A stretch of 64,000 nt of DNA from Diphasiastrum complanatum (Eukaryota > Streptophyta > Lycopodiopsida > Lycopodiales > Lycopodiaceae): the NCBI GenBank assembly GCA_029204225.1, contig CM055092.1:22223669-22287668 (forward strand). Reading direction: 5' to 3'. A program made the translations under genes and the position numbers. Below, in pieces: positions 1-10,614 of the stretch. The notes under the pieces are model-generated. The model was not told the origin of the DNA. It did no database searches and saw nothing but the letters and a program-made list of their open reading frames with translations. Each line of letters starts with the position of its first letter. The stretch's first letter is position 1.

Positions 1-1210
1 TTGCACGACCTTGAGCACAGAACCCATTAGGACTAGATTCATCTCTAATCTTGCAGAGGTTTCCGATTTTTGCTTGACCTTCTAAGCTCTCCATGTTCGC
101 TAGATTCGGGATTATCTCCCTTCTTACCATCACCTGTGATTGATAAGTACCATTTAGGTACTCTCTTAGGAATTTCAACATCAAACTTGCCTTTGTCCTT
201 TGGATATTCTGCATCAAAATCCACTTCCTTCTTGACCTGTACTTTTGCTCCCTCATCAAAAGGTTCAATGATTACTTCAGATTGTTCACCTTAATCCATC
301 ATTTGTGTCATACATCCTATATGACTTGGCCTTCTCATCATATCCAAGGAAAATACACCTGACAACTTTTGCATCCAATTTCTTTCATTTCTCATCAAGA
401 ATATGAGCATAGGCATCACAACCAAATACTCTCAAATGAGAAATATTAGGTATCTTTTTAGTAAAATCTTCATGAGGTTTCTTACCTTCCACGGATTTCA
501 TAGGACACCCATTCAAGATGTGCGTAGTTGTGCTGCAAGCTTTTGTCCAAAGAGTGTTTGGTAAACCCTTGTTTTTGAGCATTGGCCTTGCCATCTCAAC
601 AGTGGATGTATTCTTTAGTTATGCAACTCCGTTTTGCTATGGTGAATAAGGTGTTGTAGTTTGCCTCTTGATCCCTTGATCTTTGCAAAAATCAATAAAT
701 TCAGTCGAAAAGTACTCACCACCTCCATTAGATCTCAAAGTCTTGATGCAACATCTTGTTTGCTTTTCAACTAATGCTTTGAATTCCTTGAACTTGGAAA
801 AAGCATCTGATTTCTTGCTTATGAAATAAATCCAAATGCATATGCTATAATAATCAATGAAGGTAATAAAGTAAAAGTAGCCACTAAGAGATTTAGTCTG
901 CATTGGTCCACATAGATCACTATGGACAAGATCGAGGATGCCACTGGCTCTCCTTGCTTCACTTTTGGGAAACCTCTCTCCATGTTGTTTTCCCAAAATA
1001 GAACCTTTACAGATTTTTCCTTCAAAAGAAATATCAGGCAATCCAATAACTAGAATACCTCTTTTGTAAATATGTAAACTTTGAGCACTAATATGATCAA
1101 ATCATTGATGCCAAAGATCACGTCGACTATCAACCATGGCTTGATCAAAGGATCTAGCATTCAATTTGTAGAGTCAATTTCCATGGACTCTAGCTCATGT
1201 AGCAATCACT
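1..1210 (-). pseudogene. Ty1/copia pol fragment: GAG-pre-integrase, integrase, integrase-RT linker
   Basis: Reading the minus strand from about 1210 down to 1, the translations give a copia polyprotein segment. It starts with a degraded GAG-pre-integrase helix (WHQ, FDHISAQSL). Next are the zinc-finger end and core of integrase (GSILGKQHGERFPKS, LDLVHSDLCGPMQTKSL, then RSNGGGEYFSTEF and GIKRQTTTPYSP at 637-1041). The distal integrase follows (NTLWTKA, VFGCDAYAHILDEK at 385-594). Last comes an acidic linker ending in the RRSSKNRKP-type motif that precedes copia reverse transcriptase (about 70-290). Stops and frameshifts separate the pieces, so it is not functional. The RT domain would lie beyond the left edge of the window. 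The domain order fixes it as copia on the minus strand. Confidence 0.85.
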
Positions 1211-2283
1211 TTACAACCAGTGGATAGAGATCTTAGGAAGAATGAGCTAGTCCCAAAAACTAGGGACATCTATGGGACCCTTCAGATTCAGGGACCCTTG
1301 CACCTGTGATATGTGGCAGATAGCTACTAGTGTGCTTTCACTCCTCAACTGCTCGAAAACACTTCCATACACAATGTTTTAGAAGGATTTGGCGTGTGGA
1401 CCTAGAGGCGTTTCGGAGCTTTTTGCAGATGTTTCGTGCGTTTCGGACATGGAAGCAGACGTTTCGGATGAAAACACTGACGTTTTGAGTGCAAATAAAA
1501 AATTTTAGAGCCTTTTTCTTCGTTTCGGGCCGTACCAGAGGCTTCTGGTAAGCAGTGCACAAACAGAGAGCCAATAAAGCCTTTTTCTAGGCAAAAATCA
1601 CCCTTTTCAAGCCAAATCTTCACCAAAAAATGTGATTTTGAGTGCAAATCCACACTAAATTGACTTGTACTTGGATCTAACAACTTCCAAAAGTCATCAT
1701 CATAAAAAATGAGCCCTAGAACTCAGATTTTTTGTTACAAGACTACTTCAAGCAAAAATACACAAAAAATACAAAAGGTTGTTCAAATCTCCACCAAATG
1801 AACTAGAAACAGTTCTAAATTGCTAGTGATAGCATTGTTAAACTTCTGACAACACAAAATATTCTCCAGAAATTCATTGAGCAAGTTTCTGATTGAAACT
1901 TCTTGAAAACTTGCACTTTTCCACAAAATCCTAGAAGTATCATTAGAGAAAATATGGGTCCAAAGAGAGCCCTATAAGAAATGCCATGTAGGAGAGAGAA
2001 AAATAACAATAAATTTCAAGTACAACTATCCTTAGAATCCAATTCTAAGATATGATAATTCATATAACTAGAATTTCTAGGAAAATCATTAAGATATAGA
2101 ATAATTAAAACTCAATTTTGAGTATCCCAGATACTCTGTTGAGTTAAATGCTCATGTTTCTAGCACCAAATGCAAGAAAATAACATTCATTCATCTTAAT
2201 AGACTTGTTTGTCTCCTAGGATAATTGGAGATCCAATCAAATGAAGAACTGTACTCAAGCATCTGTAGACCATAAACTGTAGC
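1211..2283. other. Non-coding stretch between copia integrase and gypsy LTR; possible copia leader and LTR end
   Basis: No gene is recognisable here. Around 1390-1470 a CGTTTCGGA-like motif recurs several times. At about 2160-2178 the minus strand reads a TGCA end followed by TTTGGTGCTAGAAAC, which resembles a diverged copia primer-binding site (canonical TGGTATCAGAGC). If so, 2179-2283 would be the end of a copia LTR into which the gypsy element inserted, with the rest of that LTR beyond 14215. This is inference only. Confidence 0.35.
2279..2283. repeat. Target-site duplication, left copy (GTAGC)
   Basis: GTAGC lies directly before the 5' LTR at 2284, and the same five bases lie directly after the 3' LTR at 14211-14215. 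Five-base duplications are typical of Ty3/gypsy integration. The match shows that 2284-14210 is one insertion event. Confidence 0.85.
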
Positions 2284-3028
2284 TCTTGGAGGGTTTGCGG
2301 ATCCCAAGGCAACCCTAACCCTAGTTAATAAGTGAGAGAGATTTGGCACCCTGCGTATGTAAGTCCAACCCAATGATCACATAGCTATTTGATTGATTAG
2401 TTAAAAGTTAATAAAAGGACTTTAGGCCTTTTTGCGGGACTTTTAATGTCGCAGGGCCTAAATGTCAAGTTAGTGAATAAAGTTGGGTTTCCCTCCAATT
2501 TTGATGGTTCCTACACTTTTTTAAATTTGAATAAAAAGAGAGGCAAGACTGGACAAATAGGATTCAGAGGCCAGGGTCCTCCTCTCTACTATAAAAATGG
2601 ACCAACTCGAGTTGCTCATGATGTTCATTTCCTCATTTCAATAAAGCAGATTGGTTCTCTTTAGAAATGGATTGATGAATGTCCTTGCTCTTCCTTCCTT
2701 TTCCTCCATTTCTCATGCCTTCTTGGGATTTTTCTAATTGTTGGATCTGATAATTATTGGGATTGCTATTTCTTATGCCTTTTGTGAGAGAGAAAGGGAG
2801 AGAGAGAAGAGTAAGTTTCTATCATTGTTGTGGATTTAGGGTTAATGGAAGTAGGATTAATGGATGTAGTGTTAATGCTTAGTGTTAGATCCTCCATTCA
2901 TGTTGAAATCTGAACTATACTATCGCTCTCATGGGAACAAACCTCCGCGTGACAACTAACTCTGTCTCTTTGATGCTAGATTGACTAGATCTTGGATTCA
3001 GGTTAGGCAAGGAAAGAAACCCACTACA
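2284..3028 (+). repeat. 5' LTR of the gypsy element
   Basis: 745 bp, matching 13465-14210 along its length. The expected TG start reads TC, and the end is CTACA. A TATA-like CTATAAAAAT lies at about 2589-2598 and AATAAA at 2640-2645, consistent with U3-R organisation. The 3' LTR has CTGTAAAAAG at the TATA position, so the two LTRs differ in this promoter element. A third copy lies at 20334-21084. Confidence 0.92.
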
Positions 3029-3032
3029 ATTT

Positions 3033-3050
3033 TGGCACCGTTTCCTGGGA
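3033..3050 (+). promoter_or_regulatory. Primer-binding site, tRNA-Asp-like
   Basis: Four bases after the 5' LTR the sequence reads TGGCACCGTTTCCTGGGA. Many plant gypsy elements carry TGGCGCCGTTGCCGGGGA, complementary to the 3' end of tRNA-Asp. The match is good with a few substitutions, some of them transitions as expected for an aged copy. Confidence 0.7.
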
Positions 3051-4254
3051 GCTACGCCAATTTTTCAGTTTGCAGTATGTTTGGTTGATGGTTAGCTTGC
3101 ATTAGGCATCTTGTCGTGGCATGAATAATGTTAAATCTGCATTTTAGGGTTAGTTTGGGATTGATTTTGCTAGATTTGAGTGGTTTTGCTTGTTTGAAAT
3201 CTAATCTGATTATTAAACAGGGAAAGCTATTCAGATCACCAGTCTTAAGATCCATTTGGATCTGAGATATCAGAGAAAATAACAAAAATCGATCAAATAT
3301 GCCAAATCTGGTCAAAAAGAGCCAAAAAGCGTCATCAGAGCTCAGAACTTTTTACCCTCTTACCTTTGCCAAGTTGCAGACACCTTCGGTTTTGTTTACA
3401 GAACCTTCAGTTTGAAGGGCGAAGATTAATTCCCAGCAGATTTCCAAAAACATCAAAAAAATCACCAAGAAAACACCAAAAATGATCAAAACCCTAAAAA
3501 CACAGAAAAAGAACCTTCGCCTGATTCACTGTGCTTAGATGTGATTCAGATCTATCTGCTGCCAGGTCGGCGCAGAATAATACCAAAAATAGAAAGGTTT
3601 TCAAAGGATCAATTGTCATATTGTCATATTTTTGCCAAAAAAGTCACTTTTTTGCAAAATTACCAGTATTACTCTTGATCCTTCGCCAGAATCTTCGTCG
3701 AGTTTCCAGAACATTCTATCTGTATTAAGCTACTATTTTTGAGTTCGGCGAAGATTCTTCTTGATCAGATCACAAAATATCTTGATTTTCACCCGCGCAA
3801 GATTACAAAAACTGTATTTTCTTGTATCAGAAACCTTCACCCGGTTGTCCATAGTTTTATCTGTGTCAGATCTTCCATCTGAGAAGTCGGCGAAGGTTAT
3901 TTCCCAAGAGATTGTCAAAAAAATGTTCAGAGAGTTTTTTATCCCAAAATAGCACTGTTGAACCTTTGCCGAAACAACCTTCGCTTAGAGAACCTTCGCC
4001 AGTCCTATTTTTAGTTTCTGATTTTCCAGATCAAGTCTCTGTCAAAATTTGGATCAAATCTGATATATTCTGAATTGGACTCTGAGAGATTTATCATTTT
4101 TAAAAAGTATCAATTGATCGAATTTTGGGTAGTTTTTCATCATATAGAATCTGATTCTTGAAAAGTGGAATAGAGCTAGCAGATCTAATCTGAGATAGTT
4201 TTTTGGAAAAATCTATATCCAATCTCATTATCGATCTGATCTAAATTTGTAAAG
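3051..4254 (+). other. Long untranslated leader of the gypsy element with repeated CCTTCGCC / GGCGAAGG motifs
   Basis: A 1.2-kb AT-rich leader before gag. The octamer CCTTCGCC, its reverse complement GGCGAAGG and close variants recur between about 3360 and 4010 (near 3361, 3380, 3405, 3513, 3680, 3745, 3833, 3887, 3963, 3978 and 3994). No convincing coding frame is present. The same motif family returns after pol at 10400-10750. Confidence 0.7.
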
Positions 4255-5630
4255 ATGGCTACCCCTGGAGCTGCTCCTGGAGGTGCTCCACAGGAGGTCA
4301 ATCCAATTATTGTTAGAAGAGCACCCCGATTGTATCTACCCAAATATAATGGATTAACATATCCAGTTAGGTTTCTTCAGGTCTATGCTGAATCATGTGA
4401 CGTCTATGGTGAGATTTATCTTCAAGATAAACTTAAGCTGTTTCCTATGGCCTTAACAGACATAGCACAAGATTGGTACTATAACCAAGATGAAACTGAG
4501 CGTATAGATTGGGAGGTTGTTAAACGAGCCCTTATCACACGGTTCAAACCACGGAAGTTTATGGAAGACCCTTTCCTACTTTTAAGTAAAATTAAAATGA
4601 GAAAGCGGAAAATGGTTCGAGATTACATCAAAAGGGAAAAACGTCTTAGATATGAATGTGAGCCTGAGCTGATTAATGAAAATGCCATGATTATGTGGTT
4701 TTTGTCAGGTCTACCTAAACGGATCAGATGTGAGCTAAAACGCCATAACGAGTACGCACTTTTGCAAAATGCGATGGACGATGCAATTTGGGAGGAGGAT
4801 GAAGATTCAAATGTTGAGCCGAATGTCAGTATGTTGCCTTATACAACAGGGCAGACTACTACAACATCCACCACTATTGCATCAACGAATGCCAATGCTA
4901 CTGCATAAATGATGCTCAATGAGTTCGAGAAACTTGGAAAGACCCAACAGAAACAGATGGAAAAGTTGCAGTTGCAATTTGATGAGAAGATCAAAGCATT
5001 GGAAAATTTCCACGGAGAAGCGAACAAGGAACCTGAGAAGTTTGCAAAGACTTTTCCTATCAGGAAAAATGTCTGGTGTTCTATTTGTACAAAAATTCAC
5101 ACAGTGAAGGAGTGTCCTCAATCGAAAAACCAATAAAAATCAATGTTTGCCATCTGTGTGATTCACCTGACCATGAGACTGCCTTTTGCAGCTTTAACCC
5201 TCAGATAATTTAGCAACGGTATGTCCAGATGGGATATCGAGATCCACAATATGGTGGCAATGCAGCAACAAGACTACAATAATCTACTCTTGGATACCCA
5301 GAACGTCTAGCCTTGCCTGCCCAAAACACTCCTCCTGCCAATTTGATGGAACCAGAACCTTACGAAAGTGTTGAGCAATGGAGCTATGGTAATGATCAGG
5401 AAGGTGGATCATCAGAATAGTATGCCATTTATGCTGCCGCTCAACAACAAGCCTCGAGAAATTGGGCCAGAGCACCACTTGGATGCTTTGCATGTGGAGA
5501 AAATCACCGAGTTGCAAAATGTCCAAATAAAGAAAAATTTGTACCATTCTGTCGTGACTGTGGATATGGGCATTGCTATAAAGACTGTGCAGCAAGACCA
5601 AAGCCACCATCAGCTACAACACCTGTAAAT
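4255..5630 (+). pseudogene. gag of the gypsy element (capsid domain plus four zinc knuckles)
   Basis: It starts at ATG 4255 with MATPGAAPGG. A retrotransposon gag capsid domain follows (YNGLTYPVRFLQVYAESC, ALTDIAQDWYYNQ, WEVVKRALITRFKPRKF, FLSGLPKRIRCEL). A TAA at 4906-4908 interrupts the frame, which continues in phase through a Lys/Gln-rich region to the first knuckle, WCSICTKIHTVKEC (about 5074-5115). After a frameshift near 5137, three more Cys/His knuckles follow in one frame: CHLCDSPDHETAFC (about 5148-5189), CFACGENHRVAKC (about 5484-5522) and CRDCGYGHCYKDC (about 5550-5590). Gag packages the element RNA into virus-like particles. The in-frame stops and frameshift make this copy defective. 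Confidence 0.85.
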
Positions 5631-5854
5631 TTGATAACAATCAAGCAAGGATCAGTAGTTCAGAATAAACCAAGTGCACCCTTGATGGTGGTCACCAGAG
5701 CACAAAAGCAAAAAGAACCGGTAGTGGATTCAGTACCTGCTGATTCTATACCATTGAACGATACACCAACAGCATTAGGAGTCTATCCAAATCTTAATGC
5801 AGACAAACAAAGATACACCATTGCAGCCTCCAAGAAATTTACGTATGGATATGA

Positions 5855-6994
5855 ATGATCAATTACATCATCACAAAGAACCCTTCAAGGCATACAAAAT
5901 TACTCATGAATATTTTGTCTAGCAAGGCTAATATTTCATTGGGAGAGTTCCTAAAGTTGGTGCCAAAAGCAAAAGAAGTCTTAGCGCAAAAGTTAGCTCA
6001 AGAAGAATCAGAAGACCATCGAGTTCCGCTTTTTTGTGCTGGATTTGAAGAATCTAACGATGTACTCCATGTTGGAGCCACGTGGGAAAGTGAACAAAAG
6101 AATATCACTCCGCCGATACAACATAGACAATTTTCGAAAGAAGCAGCCGTGATAGATGGAGGTTCAAGAGTTAACCTAATTTCTACAAATCTATGTACAA
6201 AATGGGGCCTTACAAATATTAAGCCTGCTACTTTTGCTATTAAGCTACCTGATCAAACGACAGTTCTTCCACGAAGAATGGTAGAAGATATACCTGTTAG
6301 AATTACAGGAGTACAGTTTGTCATTACTTTCGTCATGATGGACTTATCAGAAGCACCAAATGTCTACCGAGTTCTCTTAGGACGTCCATGGTTACGAGTT
6401 GCGCAAGTAATTCATAACTGGGGTACCGGCAAAATCACTTTTGAAAATCGTGAATGTGCAATTAAAGTTGATCCTACGACTTGGACTATCAAGCCAGTGG
6501 TTCAAAAAGCGGATGACGATATATCAACAACGGATCACACTTGTGATCGACCAGAGAAAAAATTGGAAATTCACTACAATTCTCAAATGGATACTGTCAA
6601 TTGGAACGAAGCTCTTGCAACAATTGATTGTACAACAAGATATATGTGTCAACAAGATATTCAATCAGAGATGAGCGAGATTTTTTTGTTAGATCGAACG
6701 TTGGATATGCCAATCACGTTTCCACTAAATGTGCTGAAGGTAGCCTGGATATCAACGAAACCTATACCAGATCCAATTGAGGATCATCTCATACCAATGA
6801 GAATGAGCCATGCCTTAACTTATGATGGCAATGCAGAACTTACGGATGAACAGATTCTACATCATATGGATCCGACCAGATTTGGAGTGCGTAATGCTCC
6901 TGAGGAACCAACAATCAAATCGCCCAACAGTTATATTGAAGGGATACAGGATCACAGGTTCGATGACGAAGAAACAAGCAAAGCAACATTATAG
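5855..6994 (+). pseudogene. Aspartic protease region of the gypsy pol
   Basis: A 379-residue open frame. Its middle carries the retropepsin signature: the active-site loop reads AAVIDGGSRVNLIS (about 6150-6190), the D-G/S-G triad being DGG. The flap and C-terminal loop read VYRVLLGRPWLR (about 6363-6400), equivalent to the family ILGRPW motif. Retropepsin cleaves the element polyprotein. The first 70 residues (GEFLKLVPKAKEVLAQKL) link to gag, and the tail is an acidic, weakly conserved spacer. The frame differs from the preceding gag frame, so a frameshift separates them. The next frame restarts at about 7045 after a stop. Confidence 0.8.
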
Positions 6995-7044
6995 TACGGT
7001 CCTGAAATGGGAAAAGCCCCCCTCAAAAGATTGATTCAAAGGAA

Positions 7045-7500
7045 GTGCCACCTCTATTGGATAAAGGCAAAGGAAAAGTTAAGAATGATTCTTCAAGTCA
7101 GATCTCCAGCAAGACATCATCGTCTAGAAAGTCTTCACCTGTGAAGAAAGATTTATCATCCCGAAAGTCATCACCTCCACGATCAATTCTTGCTAAGAAG
7201 ACTAAACGAAGATCCAAGACAAGTCCTTTCAAAAAAGAACAAGCAAATGTAGTCCAACATGATATGCCAAAGTAGTTTAAATGTTATACATTGGATGATG
7301 TGGTTATCATGTTACCTAAAGCACATCGTGAACCTGAAGAACACATGCCGGAATCAAAAGAGGTTTACGATGGCCCAACTAGGATGCAACCAACGAATCT
7401 TGCAGAACCAGGAGAACTGGAAAAGATTGTACAAGTGGAATCACAACTTACTCCTGAACAGTGTCAAGCACTCCGTTTGTTACTTATTAAGTATCAAGAT
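7045..7500 (+). pseudogene. Protease-RT linker of the gypsy pol
   Basis: A Ser/Lys-rich stretch (RKSSPVKKDLSSRKSSPPRS) runs in the same frame as the downstream RT. It is interrupted by TAG at 7273 and TGA at 7501, the latter in the DxFAW motif that precedes RT in plant gypsy elements. The part from 7291 (LDDVVIMLPKAHREPEEHM) leads into ESQLTPEQCQALRLLLIKYQD, the usual connector ahead of RT. Confidence 0.6.
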
Positions 7501-7503
7501 TGA

Positions 7504-8520
7504 TTTGCATGGACTTATCAAGATTTGAAGGGTATTTCGACATCAGTTATTGAACATACCATACCTTTAGTACCTGATGTAGTACCAAAGGTTACAAAGT
7601 TCTATCGCTGTAATCCTAATGTGGCAGATCTGATAAAGAAAGAACTTCAAAGACTGCTTGACGCCGATTCCATTTATGAGATTGAGCATACAGAATGGAT
7701 TTCACCAATTGTCATTGTTCCTAAGAAAAATGAGAAATTGCGAATCTATGTGAATCTCAAAGCATTGAATAAAGTGACACGGAAGGATCACTTTCCGTTA
7801 CCTTTTACTGAAAGCATTTTGAATCGCCTTGATGGAGCGGAAGCTTATAGTTTCCTGGATGGATTTAGTGGTTACAACCAGGTTAAGATTGCACCTACCG
7901 ATCGCCACAAAACTACTTTTGCAACAGAATGGAGCACCTATGCTTACAAAGTAATGCCATTTGGACTCTGTAATGCACCAAGTTCATTCCAAAGAGTGAT
8001 GCAATTTGTCTTTAAAGATTATCTGCAGAAATCCCTTGAAATTTACTTGGACGACTTGGGAGTTCATAGTACAGATACAGACCACCTGGATCGATTGGAG
8101 AAAGTCTTTGAAAGATGCCACAAATATCAGATTTCTCTAAATCCAAAAAAATGTCAGATATGGGTTTCTCACGGAGTGGTGCTTGGACATGTGATATCAA
8201 GACATGGTATTGCCACTGATTATTCTAAGATCAAAGTTATTGTGGAATTGCCACCGTCAGCAACAATTCGAGGAGTTTATGTGTTTATGGGTCATGTGAA
8301 CTACTATCGAATTTTTATTTTCTTCTTTGCGGATTTAGCACGACATATATACAAATTAACTATTGTTCCTATTTGGACAGTAGAGGCGTTAGAAGCCTTT
8401 GAAAAGTTAAAAAGGGCATTATCTTTAGCACCAATTCTACATTCTCCAGATTGGACATTAGAGTTTCATGTTCATACGGATGCCTCAAAATATGCCATTG
8501 GATCAGTTTTGACGCAGCCA
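7504..8520 (+). pseudogene. Reverse transcriptase of the gypsy pol
   Basis: RT blocks appear in order: SPIVIVPKKNEKLRIYVNLK, HFPLPFTESILNRLDGAEAY, SFLDGFSGYNQVKIAPTDRH, YAYKVMPFGLCNAPSSFQRV and the catalytic box as EIYLDDLGVHS. The connection and thumb follow (LNPKKCQIWVSHGVVLGHVI). The catalytic aspartates of FLDG and YLDD are both present. The frame is open for 357 codons and runs into the start of RNase H (HTDASKYAIGSVLTQPSA), where it shifts at about 8520. RT copies the element RNA into cDNA, priming from the PBS. Confidence 0.9.
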
Positions 8521-8969
8521 AGTGCTATAAGAAGGATTGTCCTATACGATTTGCAAGCAAACAGCTTACAGATCCAGAGAAGAATTATTCAACAATAGAA
8601 CGTGAAGCACTAGCCATGATTTTCTCTGTTTGGAAATTTCGTCACTACCTCATGGAAATGCACTTTGTATTTTATACGGATCATCAACCGTTACTTTACT
8701 TGGTAAACAAGACATACAATACTGGACGTATTGCAAGATGGTTATTATTATTGACTGAATTTGACTTTCGGATTGTAGTTCGGAAGGGAAAGCAACATTA
8801 TCTAGCCGATCACATTTCGTGAATTGAATCCGCACCAATTAATACTGAAGTGGATGATGAATTGCCAGATGTTGCGTTGTTCTATGTTGAAGCAGTACCT
8901 GAGTGGGCGGCAGATATTGTTGAGTACCTGATGCTAGGACAACCGAATGACTCTTTGACAAAAGTATAG
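8451..8969 (+). pseudogene. RNase H and connection to integrase of the gypsy pol
   Basis: The RNase H start (HVHTDASKYAIGSVL) is in the RT frame. After a frameshift it continues with PIRFASKQLTDPEKNYSTIE, REALAMIFSVWKFRHYLM and YTDHQPLLYLVNKTYNTGRI, the canonical gypsy RNase H blocks. The frame is broken by TGA at 8820 (HISxIES, where related elements have Arg) and TAG at 8967. RNase H removes the RNA template during reverse transcription. Confidence 0.88.
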
Positions 8970-8978
8970 AAGAGACAA

Positions 8979-10172
8979 TTGATTCATAAGGCTCAACCTT
9001 ATCAATTAATTGCAGGACAATTGTACCGTCGTGGATCAGATAATATTTTACAAAGGTGTGTTTTACCACATGAAGTACCAGATTTAATCATGTTTTCACA
9101 TAATGGCATGGGTGGAGGACACTTCTCTACAGATATTACTGTTCGCAAACTTTTGCAATCCGGTTGTTGGTGGCCTACGCTTCATAAGGACACAGAAAAT
9201 TTTATTTAGACATGTGATGTTTGCCAGCGAGCACGACGGCCTACTCGACAGAATTATGAACCCTTGCATCCGGTTTTATCGCAGTCACTATTTGAAAAAT
9301 GGGGACTGGATTACGTTGGTCCTATTCATCCTACCGCGCAAGGATCTCAGGCCCGATACATTATTGTCGCAACTGATTATATGACCAAGTGGGTTGAAGC
9401 CAAAGATGCCAAAGTGGCTGATGCGAAATCTACGGCCAAGTTTCTATATGAAAATATTATAGTCAGATTTGGATGTCCGATCGAAATTGTCAGTGACCTG
9501 GGTACACACTTTGTTAATCAAACAATAAAGTATTTACTGGAAGATTTTTTTGTTATACACAGATTTAGTACTCCCTACTATCCCAGAGGGAATGGCCAAG
9601 CTGAATCTTCCAATAAGATTCTTTACACCATTATGACAAAGACAGTTGAGGCGAGTCGGTCTGATTGGAAACATAAACTGTATGCAGCATTATGTGCATT
9701 CAGAACTGCTTACAAAAATAGTACAAATCAAACACCTTTTCAACTGGTTTATGGTCAAGATGCTGTTATGCCAATTGAATTTTTAATCCCATCTTTACGC
9801 ATAGCAGCAACAAAATGATTAAATGATGATCAGTCTTTACAACTTCGTCATGAAGCGTTGCACAGATTATGTGAAACCCGATTGATGGCAGTTCATGCCT
9901 TAGCAGCAGAGAAAGCCAGCCGCAAGGCATGGCACGATCGTCGATTGTACAAGAAAGATCTGGAAGCAGGAGATCTTACATTGATGTACAAAACCAAGCT
10001 TATCAAGGGTAAGTTGAAGTTTACTGGTGAAGGCCTGTATAAAGTGAAAGAAATCTTGAACTTTGGCGCAATAATTCTTGAGCACTTGGATGAAAAACGA
10101 TTTGATACTCCAATAAATGACAGCCGATTACGCGATGTTTGGCAGCCTACTCCGCCAGTTCAGCAAGCCTGA
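8979..10172 (+). pseudogene. Integrase of the gypsy pol, without chromodomain
   Basis: The N-terminal HHCC zinc finger is visible: H near 9104 (SHNGMGGGHFSTDITVRKLL), then CDVCQR after an in-frame TAG at 9207. The DDE core follows: GLDYVGPIHPTAQ and VATDYMTKWVEAKDAK (first Asp), IVSDLGTHFVNQ (second Asp), and YYPRGNGQAESSNKIL (catalytic Glu). After a TGA at 9816 the frame continues to the C-terminal GPY-type segment (GDLTLMYKTKLIKGKLKF, GEGLYKVKEIL) and stops at 10172. All stops are in the same frame as the RNase H part, so these are point lesions. No chromodomain is seen at the end, unlike the chromovirus at 22.4-27.4 kb. Confidence 0.9.
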
Positions 10173-10614
10173 TCTCAGTAATTTTTTTCATTTTATTTGT
10201 TTTCAATTTTTTGTTTTCAGTAATTAATTTGCTGACTTTTTTTTTGGAAAAAGACAGTTAAAAAAAAAAGAGAAAAAAGAAAACAATAAGGAAAGACTGA
10301 TGAGCAAAAGTCAGGAAGTCATCAACATAAGGAAAAGGAAGCACGGTATTTTTATGGAAAATGCCTTAGAAGACCACTGTTTTGGGTAGATTGGCCAATA
10401 CAATATCAAAAACCTTCGCTAAGCTCTCAGACTATACATCCACCCTTGATTTATCTAAGTTGAGGTGGGCGAAGGTTTCTGACAAGAGAAAATTTAATTT
10501 TTGAGTAAGGCGAATGTTCAGTGATATGCCATTTTGGGAATCTTCGTCGAGCATCATAACCTCATTATGGACCTTCGCCGACCTGCTAGATGATCTTAAA
10601 ATGTCAAAATTAGA
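10173..10614 (+). other. Spacer after pol with A-rich run and CCTTCGCC-family motifs
   Basis: A non-coding junction between integrase and the accessory frame. It contains an A/G-rich run at about 10258-10295. Several CCTTCGCC / GGCGAAGG variants lie near 10411, 10468, 10542 and 10573, and the series continues to about 10750. It may hold the splice or subgenomic signal used by the downstream frame, but no signal is evident. Confidence 0.5.
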
